A stretch of 64,000 bases of DNA from Haliea sp963974125 (GTDB lineage: Bacteria > Pseudomonadota > Gammaproteobacteria > Pseudomonadales > Halieaceae), in contig CAXBCH010000006.1 in assembly GCA_963974125.1 (NCBI GenBank), positions 62,001-126,000 of the forward strand. The letters run 5' to 3'. Within the stretch, counting starts at the first letter, position 1, and every line of letters begins with the position of its first letter. Shown here piece by piece: positions 34,490-43,629 of the stretch. The position numbers and the translations under genes were made by a program. The notes below the pieces were generated by a model that was given only the letters and a program-made list of their open reading frames with translations, had not been told where the DNA came from and did not search any database.

Positions 34490-35506
34490 TCAGTCCAGCC
34501 AGGGGTAACCGCGCCGCCCCTGCAAGCCACCACTGTGCACCAGTACGATCGGTTCCCGCGCGGACCAGGTGCCGTCGGCGAGCAGGCTGTGCAGCGCCAG
34601 CAGGGCCTTGCCGGTGTACACCGGCTCCAGCTGCAGGCCCAGCTCCCGGTCACAGTGACGCATGAGCGCCCGCAGGCGCGCATTGGTACGGGCGAAGCCG
34701 CCGCAGTGGAAATCACGGTGCAGGCGCCAGCTGGCGTGAGGGTCGGTGGCCATGCCCGCCACCCAGCCCCCGATGGCCGATTCCAGTTCGCCGTCCCCGC
34801 GCAAGGCGACAATACCGGCAATGGAGAACCTCGGCGGCAGCGCGGCTGCCAATCCAGCCAGCGTTGTCCCGGTGCCCACAGCGACGACAATGCGCGCGCC
34901 CTGCGGCAAGCGGCCTTCAATCAACTCCGCCAACGGGCGACAGCCGGCCACACCCAGCGGCCCGGCACCACCCTCGGCGATAACGTAGTCAGCGCGCAAC
35001 TGCCGCGAGAGGGTGGCGACATAGCCGGGATCTTCGCGGCGCCGATACTCACCGCGACTGACAAAATGAAGCTGCATGCCCCAGGCGGCGGCATCGGCCA
35101 GGGTTGGCGACAACGTTTGCGGACGCTCGCCGCGGATGACACCCACGCTCTCCAGGCCGGCTGCCTGCGCCACGGCCGCCAGCGCATGCAGGTGGTTGGA
35201 CCAGGCGCCGCCAAAGGACAGCACCCGGCGGTGCCCCGCCGCGGCGATCGCGGCCAGGTGGGGCGCCAGCTTGAACTGCTTGTTACCGGGAGCAACCCCG
35301 CCACTGCGATCCAGCCGCAGCACAGTGACGTTATCGAGGGCAACGCCCTCCAGGACCAGGCCTGCCAGCGATTGCCAGAGGCCACCGCCGCGGTCAGCGC
35401 TTATGCCAGCCCCACATTGTCTTTTTGCAGTACCTGCTCGGCGCGGTAGCTGGAGCGCACGAATACCCCGGAGACAACCTCGAGAAAGCCCCGCTCCAGG
35501 CCCCAT
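34490..35506 (-). CDS. PLP-dependent ACC deaminase/D-cysteine desulfhydrase-like enzyme
   Basis: The fold-type II PLP signature is seen in SGGVAPGNKQFKL (Schiff-base Lys in GNKxxKL) and VLSFGGAWSNHLHALAA. The phosphate loop is AVGTGTTLAG, and the tail GKALLALHSLLADG with IVLVHSGG is typical. Substrate may be D-cysteine or another small amino acid. The start is doubtful: ATG 35506 overlaps lipA by 106 bases and gives about 35 residues without family similarity. Recognisable sequence begins near 35395, where no ATG, GTG or TTG is in frame. A non-standard start or sequence error just after the lipA stop is possible. Confidence 0.75.
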   Translation of the reverse strand: MGPGAGLSRGCLRGIRALQLPRRAGTAKRQCGAGISADRGGGLWQSLAGLVLEGVALDNVTVLRLDRSGGVAPGNKQFKLAPHLAAIAAAGHRRVLSFGGAWSNHLHALAAVAQAAGLESVGVIRGERPQTLSPTLADAAAWGMQLHFVSRGEYRRREDPGYVATLSRQLRADYVIAEGGAGPLGVAGCRPLAELIEGRLPQGARIVVAVGTGTTLAGLAAALPPRFSIAGIVALRGDGELESAIGGWVAGMATDPHASWRLHRDFHCGGFARTNARLRALMRHCDRELGLQLEPVYTGKALLALHSLLADGTWSAREPIVLVHSGGLQGRRGYPWLD

Positions 35507-36390
35507 TCGCGGTACTGTTCGAATTCGCGCGGCGCAACGTAACGGTCGATGGGGTAGTGGTTGACCGTGGGCTGCAGATACTGGCCCAGGGTGAGGATAT
35601 CGACGCTGGCGGCACGCAGGTCATCCATCGCCTGCCGGATTTCGTCGTCGGTCTCGCCCAGGCCCAGCATCAGACTGGTCTTGGTGAGCACATCGGGGCG
35701 GTAGCGCTTGGCGTGGGCCAGCACCGCCAGGGTCTGCTCATAGCTGGCGCGGGGATCCCGTACCGGGTGCGTCAGACGGCGCACGGTTTCCACGTTCTGG
35801 GCAAAAACCGCAATGCCGGAGTCCAGCACTGTCTCCACATCCGCCAGCACCCCGAGGAAATCCGGAGTCAAGGCTTCCACCGCGGTCTCCGGGTTCTCCT
35901 GCTTCACCCGCTGTACACAAGCGGCGTAGTGCCCGGCGCCGCCGTCAGGCAGATCGTCACGATTGACCGACGTCAGCACCACGTACTTCAGTCCCATCAG
36001 ACGCACGGACTCGGCCGTGTTGGCCGGCTCCTCGGGGTCCAGCCAACCCCGCGGATTGCCGGTATTGACCGCACAGAAGCGACAGGCGCGGGTGCAGGTG
36101 TCGCCCATCAGCATGATGGTCGCGGTTCCCGCACTCCAGCATTCACTCATGTTGGGGCACTTGGCTTCCTCGCAGACAGTGGCAAGGCGATGGGTGTGGA
36201 CAATATCCTTGACCTTCTCGTATGTGTCGCCGCCCCGGACCCGGATGCGCAACCAGTCCGGCTTGGCCAGCCGTTCGCCGCCACTGGCAGCCGCCTTGAT
36301 GCCGTCCTTGATCGCGGTAATACCGCGCTCATTGACAAACTTGTTACCGCTGGCCACCTGCACAGTGGGAATGAGTTTACTGTCTGACAT
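35401..36390 (-). CDS. lipA: Lipoyl synthase
   Basis: 329 residues. The auxiliary cluster cysteines are in CEEAKCPNMSECW, and the radical-SAM CxxxCxxC motif is in CTRACRFCAVNTGNP. The family ending with the cluster serine is RSSYRAEQVL. It inserts two sulfurs into octanoyl groups on lipoyl-dependent enzymes. No lipB gene is adjacent. The PLP enzyme gene follows closely or overlaps. Confidence 0.96.
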   Translation of the reverse strand: MSDSKLIPTVQVASGNKFVNERGITAIKDGIKAAASGGERLAKPDWLRIRVRGGDTYEKVKDIVHTHRLATVCEEAKCPNMSECWSAGTATIMLMGDTCTRACRFCAVNTGNPRGWLDPEEPANTAESVRLMGLKYVVLTSVNRDDLPDGGAGHYAACVQRVKQENPETAVEALTPDFLGVLADVETVLDSGIAVFAQNVETVRRLTHPVRDPRASYEQTLAVLAHAKRYRPDVLTKTSLMLGLGETDDEIRQAMDDLRAASVDILTLGQYLQPTVNHYPIDRYVAPREFEQYREWGLERGFLEVVSGVFVRSSYRAEQVLQKDNVGLA

Positions 36391-36576
36391 GTCACGATCC
36401 TGTCACGGCGACGGCCACCCGGCTGCGACCCGCCTGTTTCAGGGGCGTCATTATAGCGAACCCGGGCCGACAAAGCAGCGCGGAAGACCAACGAGCTGCC
36501 ATCAACCAATCCGCTACTGCGCAGCGGGCGGCAACCGGGTTATAGTTGCCGCTGTCTTCTTTCGCAAGGACCCTGC

Positions 36577-37980
36577 ATGGCAACCATCACCTTTTACGGC
36601 GCAGCCCAGGAAGTCACCGGCTCCTGCCACCTGCTGGAATCTCCCGCCTGTGGCCGGGTACTGCTGGACTGCGGCCTGCGCCAGGGCGGCGATGCCGTGG
36701 AGCGAATCCACAATGAACGCTTCAGCTTCGACCCCTCCAGCATCGACGCAGTCATCCTGTCCCACGCCCACCTGGATCATTGCGGGATGCTGCCGCTACT
36801 GGTGCACCAGGGCTTCCGCGGCCCCATCTACTGTACCCGCGCCAGCGCCGACCTGCTGCCGATCATGCTCAAGGACGCGGTCGGACTGTACCTGCGCGAT
36901 CTCGAGCGGGAGAACCTGCGGGCGGAACGGCGTGGCCGCAAGCCCAGGGAACCTATCTACGATGAGCAGGATGTGGAAAAAGTCCTGCACCAGCTCAAGC
37001 CCTACCGCTACGGCAAGACGTTCAAGGTGGGCACTGGCTGCCAGGTCTGCCTGCATGACGGCGGTCACATCCTCGGCTCCGCCATTGTCGAAGTGTCCCT
37101 GGAAGAGAACCGGGGCGCCAAGACACTGGTGTTCTCAGGCGACCTGGGGCGCAGTGGCTCGGTGTTGATGAATGATCCCGAGCTGCTGGAAAAGGCCGAC
37201 CTGCTGCTGCTGGAGAGCACCTACGGCGATCGCAATCACCGCGAAGAAGACGAGACCATGGAGGAGCTGCGAACCGTGCTGCACGAGACCTGGGAACAGG
37301 GCGGCAGCGTCATGATCCCCGCTTTCGCCGTGGGGCGCACCCAGGAAATCCTGTTCCATCTGGGGCGCCTGCACTACGCCGGCCAGCTGGACGCCTGGCA
37401 GATCTTCCTGGACAGCCCGATGGCCATCGAGGTGACCCGGGTCTACGACCGCTGGCTGGAATTGATGGACGGCGATGACATCCGCGAACTGTCCGCTGCC
37501 CATCGCGACTCCCTGGCAGACTTTCTTCCCCGCCTGCAGCTGACGGCGGATACGGAGGCGTCCATGGCCATCAACCGGATCAAGAGCGGCGCCATCATCA
37601 TCGCCGGCAGCGGCATGTGCACCGGCGGGCGCATACGGCACCACTTCAAGCAACGCATCTGGGACTCCCGCAACACGGTGATCTTCACCGGTTTCCAGGC
37701 TCAGGGCACACTCGGCCGCCTGCTGGTCGATGGCATGAAGACCGTGAAACTGTTTGGCGAGGAATATGCCGTCAAGGCGCGCATGGAGACCCTGGGCTGC
37801 TTTTCCGCCCACGCCGGCCAGAGCGAGCTGATTGCCTGGGCGGCACATTTCAAGCCGACCCCGCGGATCGCCCTGGTTCATGGAGAGCCCAGGTCCCAGG
37901 ACGCTCTCGCCGACAAGCTGTGGGACCAACTGCAGGTGCGCGTTGCCATCCCGGCCGTCGGTGAATCCATCGCCTTCTGA
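36577..37980 (+). CDS. MBL-fold beta-CASP RNA-processing nuclease-like protein
   Basis: 467 residues, the length of the bacterial/archaeal CPSF-like beta-CASP family. Metal motifs: SHAHLDHCGMLP (HxHxDH), HDGGHILGSAIVE, SGDLGRSG and ESTYGDRNH. The beta-CASP region includes SGMCTGGRI, and the terminal motif is VHGEPRSQDALA. It probably acts as an RNA exo/endonuclease. AAGGA precedes ATG 36577. It is divergent from lipA across 186 bases and followed by a GC-rich hairpin. Confidence 0.92.
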   Translation: MATITFYGAAQEVTGSCHLLESPACGRVLLDCGLRQGGDAVERIHNERFSFDPSSIDAVILSHAHLDHCGMLPLLVHQGFRGPIYCTRASADLLPIMLKDAVGLYLRDLERENLRAERRGRKPREPIYDEQDVEKVLHQLKPYRYGKTFKVGTGCQVCLHDGGHILGSAIVEVSLEENRGAKTLVFSGDLGRSGSVLMNDPELLEKADLLLLESTYGDRNHREEDETMEELRTVLHETWEQGGSVMIPAFAVGRTQEILFHLGRLHYAGQLDAWQIFLDSPMAIEVTRVYDRWLELMDGDDIRELSAAHRDSLADFLPRLQLTADTEASMAINRIKSGAIIIAGSGMCTGGRIRHHFKQRIWDSRNTVIFTGFQAQGTLGRLLVDGMKTVKLFGEEYAVKARMETLGCFSAHAGQSELIAWAAHFKPTPRIALVHGEPRSQDALADKLWDQLQVRVAIPAVGESIAF

Positions 37981-37995
37981 CCGCGCCCCTGATTT

Positions 37996-38026
37996 CCCCT
38001 GGCCGGCCTCACGCGGCCGCCAGGGG
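37996..38026. terminator. GC-rich hairpin between convergent genes
   Basis: CCCCTGG plus CGGCC pair with GGCCG plus CCAGGGG around a 6-base loop, with one bulged C. No T run follows on either strand, so termination efficiency is uncertain, but it sits between the ends of convergent genes. Confidence 0.5.
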
Positions 38027-38040
38027 AGCATCGAGTTGAC

Positions 38041-39030
38041 TCAGCTGGTGGCCAGGGGCTCGGTGTAGAACTGGCTGTACCACTTGCGGAAACGGGCGAT
38101 AGGGCCGTCACCATCACAAAGGACAGGCTGCGGCCGGAATATCTTGTGCTCCCAGATCGGCTTGTCTTCATCCAGCTGCTTGCAGATATCACGGATGATG
38201 GCCGCGTTCACGCCCCCCTCCCTGACCTCGCCATTGACCTTGGGCTGGGTAAATGCAAAACGGACATGTACCGTCTCGTCGTCTATCGGCGTGACGTTGC
38301 CCATCAGGAACGTGTCGGCAATGCCCTCAAAGCGGGTAAAGCCCTGGCCGGGACCGATACCCCTGGAGGTGATACTGCCCTTGACCATACCCTTTGGCGT
38401 TTGCAGGTCCGCGCGCTGGATGCCCAGTGAGTAGTGCTTGTCGTAGGTCAGGTCAGTTTCGGGGAAGGTTGCCGTCTGGTGCACGTAGCGAAAATGCGCG
38501 GAGTCGGCGCCGTTCTCGGCCATTTCCTGGCAGGCGGTCTTGATCACCCACTCGAAGCGCTGCAGCGGCGCCCAGTCGTCACTGTTGGCCTCGGGAAAGG
38601 ACTCGACCTCCCACAGCGGCGCAGCGTCGTCGGGATGGTACCAGGCATAGATCACCTGGTTGTCTTCCACCAGCGGGTAGGTCTGCAGGCACTGCTTGCC
38701 CTGGATTTTGGGCGGCATGTTTTTTGCGTAGGGTACTTCCGTGCAGTAGCCCTCGGCGTCGAACTTCCAGGCGTGGAACGGACAGACGATGGTTTCCCCC
38801 TCAATGCGGCCACCCTGGCCGCTGCTCTCGTTGATACCGTAGCCGAGATGCGCACCCAGGTGCGGGCAGTAGGCATCGAGCAGCACCGCCTTGCCCGACT
38901 CGGTCCGGAACAACACCAGCTCCCTGCCAAAATACTCCACTGCACGGGACTGGCCAACGGCAAGCTCATCGCTGTAGGAAATCACGAACCAGCCGAACGG
39001 TATCGGCATGGGGGGACGGGGTTTGGGCAT
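38041..39030 (-). CDS. Rieske non-haem iron oxygenase (KshA/DAF-36-like)
   Basis: 329 residues. Rieske cluster ligands are in CPHLGAHLG and CPFHAWKFD. The mononuclear iron site is in QEMAENGADSAHFRYVHQT (Asp/His/His pattern). The start IPFGWFVISYSDELAVGQ and the AYCPHLGAHLG context resemble 3-ketosteroid 9alpha-hydroxylase oxygenase KshA and the cholesterol 7-desaturase family. It needs a reductase partner; none is nearby. GAGGAG is 8 bases before ATG 39030. A paralogue lies at 43616-44572, and both share the ending DGDGPIA(R/K)FRKW. Substrate not proven; a steroid-like polycycle is inferred. Confidence 0.87.
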   Translation of the reverse strand: MPKPRPPMPIPFGWFVISYSDELAVGQSRAVEYFGRELVLFRTESGKAVLLDAYCPHLGAHLGYGINESSGQGGRIEGETIVCPFHAWKFDAEGYCTEVPYAKNMPPKIQGKQCLQTYPLVEDNQVIYAWYHPDDAAPLWEVESFPEANSDDWAPLQRFEWVIKTACQEMAENGADSAHFRYVHQTATFPETDLTYDKHYSLGIQRADLQTPKGMVKGSITSRGIGPGQGFTRFEGIADTFLMGNVTPIDDETVHVRFAFTQPKVNGEVREGGVNAAIIRDICKQLDEDKPIWEHKIFRPQPVLCDGDGPIARFRKWYSQFYTEPLATS

Positions 39031-39172
39031 GACGGAACTCCTCGCGGGTATTGGGAAGTGCTACCCTGGCAGCGTCGCTGCGGGCGGCTCAGCACAGGCA
39101 TGATAGACGCTTTTACCACCGGCCTTAAGCGCAGCGGTACAAGCACTTGGACCGGACGACTGCGCCTCGCGG

Positions 39173-41377
39173 TCAGAAGTTCCAGATTGCAGTAACGCCG
39201 ACCTGGCGCGGGCGGATCACCCGCTCATGGGGCGTGATGCCGTTGGGAACGTTGTAGGTTCTGGCCTCGGGCACGTCGTCGATGATGGTGGCCTCCTTGT
39301 CGAGGGCGTTCTTGACCCAGAGCTTGAGATCCCAGGCACCCGCTGCACTGCGCAAACCAGTGAACAGGTCGACGGTGGCGAAACCCGCCGACCTGATCCG
39401 GGTATTGGGCGCGACCCGGAAACTGTTGGCATTGGCAAGCACATCGAGATACCACTCCAGGCCCGTAGCTGCCAGCGGCAGGACGATACTGCCCTGTGCC
39501 ACGCCCGACCACTCACCCGAATCACCGCCGATGCGCAGGCCACTGTAATCGCAGACCTGATAGATACCGCCGGTAGCATAGCTGCCCTGGAGGCCCGTGG
39601 CGCGGGGGCCGCCATTACAGGCCGCGTTGCTGAAACTGTCGTACTCGGCATCGTTGTAGGCAATATTGAGCTGACCGGTAAGCCAGGTGCTGAACAGGTA
39701 GGTCAGGTCCACTTCGGCACCGGTCACCACAACCTGCTCCGCGTTCTGGATAACACGAAAGTTGAAATCCGGGCCGGGGGTAGCCGGGTTGAGGTCAATA
39801 TCGATATCCAGGGCCTCCTGGTGGAAGTCATCATAGACCTGGTAATAGGCCGCGACATTGAAGCGCAGGCGCTGGTTCAGCAAGGTGGATTTATAGCCGA
39901 CCTCAAGGCTGGTCGATTCCTCGGGGCCAAAATCCTGGATGTTGTCCGGGGTAAAGCCGGTGAGATCCAGAGTCTGGCCGCCGCCGCGCCCGCCCCTGTC
40001 GACCGTTGCGTAGGCCATCTGGTCAACGTCAAGCCGATATGCCAGTTTTACTGTCCCGGTCCAGTCTATATCCTTGATCCGGGAGATATTGGCCTGGTCG
40101 GGGAGCGGCACCAGCCCGAAGTAGTCAGCGGTGTTGGAATTGTAGCGGCTGGTCTTGTTCCAGCGCGCACCCGCGGTCAGGGTCCAGTCCTCCGTCAGGT
40201 ACAGGGTATTGTGGCTGAAGGCGCTGAAGTCTTCGCTGTCGGTGGTCAGGTTCACCAAGACCCCACCAAAATCCCCGACAAAGCGATTTTCGACATCAGT
40301 ATCGGCTGCGGCGCGCGAATAGTAGCCACCGACGATCCAGTCCCAGAAGTCGTTGCCACTGGAAGTCAGGCGCAGCTCCTGGTTCTGGGCCTGGTTGAAG
40401 ATGATGTTGGTGTCCTGCACGCTGGCATAGACCGGCGTTCTGTCGACATCCTTGATCTCGTCATTGGTGCCATCGGCGTAGTAGCTCTGGGACGTCAACA
40501 CGGCCCAGTCGAAGTCATAGTTCAGCTCCAGGATGACCTGATTGAAGCGGGATGCAAACAGGCGCGGCTGTTCCGACAGTTCAATCCGCTGGTAGCGACT
40601 GATTCCCTGAACAGGGTCTTCCGCGTAAGCGGAAGACTGGTCCCCACGGTAGTCGACATGGGTCAGGCTCAGCCGGCCGCTAAAGGGTGCCTCCGGCTCC
40701 CAGAGCAGCGTCGCCCTGCCGGCAGAGGTACGCACGAACTGGTCCCGGTCCAGATTGGCATAGCTGCCGTCGGCGCTGTTGTTCTCGTCGAATACCCCCG
40801 CAACGCGCAGGCCCAACGTGTTTTCGACCAGTGGCACGCTGACCCCGAAGCGGGTATTGACCAGATCGTGCTCGCCCACCGTGCCCTCCACATACCCCTC
40901 GAATCCGGTGAGATCGGGGTTGCGGGTGTGGATCACGATGGAGCCGGTCGGAGACGCCCTGCCGTACAGTGTGCCCTGGGGTCCACGCAGGATTTCGAAA
41001 CGGGCAATATCAAACTGGGAAAAGAAGGACAACTGCTGGTTGTTGACGTAGGAGCCATCCAGGTAAGTGTTGGTACGCGGCGCCTGGGCCGCACTGATCT
41101 TGGTCCCCACGCCGCGCAGGGTAATGTTCTGGTTGTTGCCGGTGGACTCCAGCACAACCCCGGGCACCAGTTTTCCCAGGTCCTGCATATCGAAAGCGAC
41201 CGCCCGCCGGAAAGCTTCTCCGGTCACCGCATTCACCGACATCGGGATATCCTGCAGCAGCTCCGTGGTCTTCTGCGCGGTGACGGTGATCTCTTCCAGC
41301 ACCATGGTACCCTGAGCGTGCAACTGGGTACTGGCGGCCAGAGCGGCAACGAGGACTGAATAGCGGCTGCGGATCAC
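39173..41377 (-). CDS. TonB-dependent receptor
   Basis: 734 residues. A signal peptide (VLVAALAASTQLHAQG) precedes a TonB-box-like VLEEITVTAQ. The plug domain contains DIPMSVNAVTGEAF and EILRGPQGTLYGRASPTGSI, and the barrel ends in GVTAIWNF with terminal Phe. The 'LQDIP.SV' plug type is frequent among receptors of sphingomonads and Halieaceae linked to aromatic, terpenoid or steroid use. The start is a GTG with AGGAG about 8 bases upstream. It is downstream of no gene on its own strand and next to Rieske oxygenase 1, so it may import that enzyme's substrate. Confidence 0.9.
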   Translation of the reverse strand: MIRSRYSVLVAALAASTQLHAQGTMVLEEITVTAQKTTELLQDIPMSVNAVTGEAFRRAVAFDMQDLGKLVPGVVLESTGNNQNITLRGVGTKISAAQAPRTNTYLDGSYVNNQQLSFFSQFDIARFEILRGPQGTLYGRASPTGSIVIHTRNPDLTGFEGYVEGTVGEHDLVNTRFGVSVPLVENTLGLRVAGVFDENNSADGSYANLDRDQFVRTSAGRATLLWEPEAPFSGRLSLTHVDYRGDQSSAYAEDPVQGISRYQRIELSEQPRLFASRFNQVILELNYDFDWAVLTSQSYYADGTNDEIKDVDRTPVYASVQDTNIIFNQAQNQELRLTSSGNDFWDWIVGGYYSRAAADTDVENRFVGDFGGVLVNLTTDSEDFSAFSHNTLYLTEDWTLTAGARWNKTSRYNSNTADYFGLVPLPDQANISRIKDIDWTGTVKLAYRLDVDQMAYATVDRGGRGGGQTLDLTGFTPDNIQDFGPEESTSLEVGYKSTLLNQRLRFNVAAYYQVYDDFHQEALDIDIDLNPATPGPDFNFRVIQNAEQVVVTGAEVDLTYLFSTWLTGQLNIAYNDAEYDSFSNAACNGGPRATGLQGSYATGGIYQVCDYSGLRIGGDSGEWSGVAQGSIVLPLAATGLEWYLDVLANANSFRVAPNTRIRSAGFATVDLFTGLRSAAGAWDLKLWVKNALDKEATIIDDVPEARTYNVPNGITPHERVIRPRQVGVTAIWNF

Positions 41378-41560
41378 TGGATGCTCCTAATTATTATTTA
41401 CCCTGGCCGCAGTATTTATCTCATGTAACAATTTCTTATGCAATGCTTTATTGGACCACCTCCGAACCACTTTTCGAGCGAGGAAATGGCATTAACATCG
41501 GTCTCAATTCCCGCCTGCTTACGACGCCCTGTCGCCACCGCTGCAGTCGCGAGCCCACCT

Positions 41561-41577
41561 TTACATAGTTTGTGTAA
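41561..41577. promoter_or_regulatory. Short inverted repeat upstream of the NTF2-like gene
   Basis: TTACA and TGTAA flank a 7-base centre in the 261-base divergent gap between the TonB receptor and the NTF2-like gene. It could be a regulator site for either gene. The rest of the gap is AT-rich on the receptor side and shows no gene. Confidence 0.3.
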
Positions 41578-41638
41578 TGTTTTCTAATTCACTCTCAGGA
41601 AAAATCGGCAGATCGTTTACCACTACTGAGGCAGTAAC

Positions 41639-42013
41639 ATGGACGAAGCATTGATGCGCCGCTATTACGCGACCTACAACAGCGAAGACCCCGAAGGACT
41701 CGCTGATTTCTACCACCCGGATTGCACACTGGAATCCGCCCAGGGCACCTTGCGGGGGCGGGAGGCGATTCTGGACACTTACCGGGCTCTGGTCGGCATG
41801 TTCGAGGACCGCATGACCCCGACGGAGATTACGGTGAACGGGGATGAGGCCCGGGTAACGATTGTCGACCGTTTTACCGCCCGGGCTGACGTACCTGATT
41901 TTCTGGGGCAATCCCTGGCCGCCGGTGAAAGTTTCGAGCTACAGCTCGAGGGACATTACCGCGCGGAGCAGGGCCAGTTCCGGGAAATCCGGATCGAAAT
42001 AGCGGAACCCTGA
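41639..42013 (+). CDS. SnoaL/NTF2-like small protein
   Basis: 124 residues of the NTF2-like cone fold: RRYYATYNSEDPEGLADFYH, DCTLESAQGTLRGREAIL and a closing beta sheet with FELQLEGHYRAEQGQF. Members act as ketosteroid isomerases, polyketide cyclases, dehydratases or ligand carriers. The position of an Asp general base cannot be assigned confidently. It is alone on its strand and ends 20 bases from the convergent CoA synthetase gene. A catalytic role in the neighbouring pathway is plausible but unproven. Confidence 0.75.
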   Translation: MDEALMRRYYATYNSEDPEGLADFYHPDCTLESAQGTLRGREAILDTYRALVGMFEDRMTPTEITVNGDEARVTIVDRFTARADVPDFLGQSLAAGESFELQLEGHYRAEQGQFREIRIEIAEP

Positions 42014-42033
42014 GCGAATACCGTTGCGGCGGC

Positions 42034-43629
42034 TCAGCGCGTGACCTTGAACCCGGCGGCACGTGCGTCCCATGTCGTCTTCGAGACGCCCCGCTCTCTT
42101 AGTTCGACTTTGCGCACCTTCTGAGTGGGCGTCATCGGTAGAGATTCAACGATCTCGATGTAGCGGGGAACAAAGAAATAGGGTGCATTATCATTCATGT
42201 GCCGAGCCAACGCTTCTTCAGAAACGCTGCTGTCCGGCTTGACGACAACCGCCAGCATGATTTCATGCTCAGAGGACAGCGCGGCTGATGGTACTCCGAA
42301 CGCGGCAACATCACTGATCCCGGGGTGGCGACGCGCAACGGACTCCACCGCAACCGACGACACGCTGCGGCCCTTGTAGCGAATCAGGTCCTTCTTCCGA
42401 TCGACGAAGAAGTAATTGCCTGCGCCATCCTGCTCACCCAGGTCACCTGTGCGGTACCAGCCATCCACAAATGCTTTCTCAGTGGCATCCGGATCATTGA
42501 AATAGCCATTGAAGAGAATGTGTTCGGCCTTGGGCTTGACACAGAACTCACCCACGTCGCCCACCGGCACAGGCCGATTGACATCATCCAGCAGAGCCAC
42601 CTCCAGGTCGTCTACGGGGGTGCCTAGTGCGTTGGGAAATAACTCACTCACACCATCGTCGAAGCGGGAGATCAGCTGCATGATCTCACTCTGGCCGAAT
42701 CCTTGCTGAATAGCCTGAATCCCAAACCGTTGACAGAAGGGTCTGTGGATATCATGTGGCATTGGCGTCATCGTCCCGGAACGTACAGGATTGTCCGCGT
42801 CATCAGGTCTTTCGGGGGCATTCCACAAAAACACGTGCATCGCACCCAGGGTGAAGATGTGGGTAGCACCGTAAAAGCGGGTGCGCTCCCAGAAATGACT
42901 GGCCGAGAAGGCAGAATCCATACCTACCGCAATGCCCGTTACAAGAGCAGGAAATATGCTTGTGACCCAGGCCGCGGAATTATACAGCGGCATACAGTTG
43001 TAGATTACGTCGCCCTCGTGCATGCCACCTATATTGGCCGCGCTCAATGCCGCTCGCATCCAGGCATTGTGACCCTGCATCACGCCTTTAGAGCGACCAG
43101 TCGTACCGGAGGTCCACATGATTGAAGCGACATCCCCTCGGTGCAGCACAGCGGGCAGGAAGCTATCGATTGGAGTGGACAATAGTTCGGTAAGGCTGGG
43201 GAAGCCCGCATCTGGCTCTTTGATGACAACATTGGACGTGAAAGCATCCCCTAACTCTGCAAGTCGGGACAAGTACTCGCGATCGGTGACCGTGATTCGG
43301 GGCTCACTATCGACCAATGTCTGCTGCAGCCACTCACCCCGGTAGTCGGTGTTAATCGGCACCCATGGTGCACCAAGCAAATTGCAGGCGAAGCTTACCA
43401 GGACAAATTCCGGGCAACTGTCCATGAAAATACAGACTCGGTCACCTTGCTGCACACCCAGCTGCCTCAGCCCCGCCGCATAGTGACACGCTGCATCGTA
43501 GGCTTCGGAATAGGTGATGTGGCGCTCCCCGGCAATCAGAAAATCCTGCTCGGGTGTGGTTTCTGCCTGATGGCGAAGAATACTGCCAAGCACACGATTT
43601 TCTTCCTTGTTGTAGTCAAGAGTTTGCAT
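42034..43629 (-). CDS. AMP-dependent acyl-CoA synthetase
   Basis: 531 residues from ATG 43629; a longer open frame extends into the Rieske gene but lacks family similarity. ATP-grasp P-loop: MWTSGTTGRSKGVMQG. Adenylate motifs: GFGQSE and DGWYRTGDLGEQDG. Hinge and C-terminal Lys region: RKKDLIRYKGRSVSS and MTPTQKVRKVELRE. It makes an acyl-CoA thioester from a carboxylic acid, ATP and CoA; overall similarity is to the CaiC/FadD group. It overlaps Rieske oxygenase 2 by 14 bases, so both are translated from one message. That suggests the acid arises from, or precedes, the Rieske step. Confidence 0.9.
   Translation of the reverse strand: MQTLDYNKEENRVLGSILRHQAETTPEQDFLIAGERHITYSEAYDAACHYAAGLRQLGVQQGDRVCIFMDSCPEFVLVSFACNLLGAPWVPINTDYRGEWLQQTLVDSEPRITVTDREYLSRLAELGDAFTSNVVIKEPDAGFPSLTELLSTPIDSFLPAVLHRGDVASIMWTSGTTGRSKGVMQGHNAWMRAALSAANIGGMHEGDVIYNCMPLYNSAAWVTSIFPALVTGIAVGMDSAFSASHFWERTRFYGATHIFTLGAMHVFLWNAPERPDDADNPVRSGTMTPMPHDIHRPFCQRFGIQAIQQGFGQSEIMQLISRFDDGVSELFPNALGTPVDDLEVALLDDVNRPVPVGDVGEFCVKPKAEHILFNGYFNDPDATEKAFVDGWYRTGDLGEQDGAGNYFFVDRKKDLIRYKGRSVSSVAVESVARRHPGISDVAAFGVPSAALSSEHEIMLAVVVKPDSSVSEEALARHMNDNAPYFFVPRYIEIVESLPMTPTQKVRKVELRERGVSKTTWDARAAGFKVTR

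Noticed and set aside
33587..35449. Open frame of about 620 codons opposite nadK and the PLP enzyme
   Set aside because: Spans the antisense strand of two well supported genes; composition is that of a shadow frame.
38041..39030. Assigning the Rieske enzyme as KshA by name
   Set aside because: KshA identity requires a 3-ketosteroid substrate; only family-level resemblance is visible and the reductase KshB and other Ksh/Hsa genes are absent, so only a 'KshA-like' label is used.
39227..41359. Open frame of about 710 codons opposite the TonB receptor at 39173-41377
   Set aside because: Shadow of the receptor gene; no start with a ribosome site and no domain.
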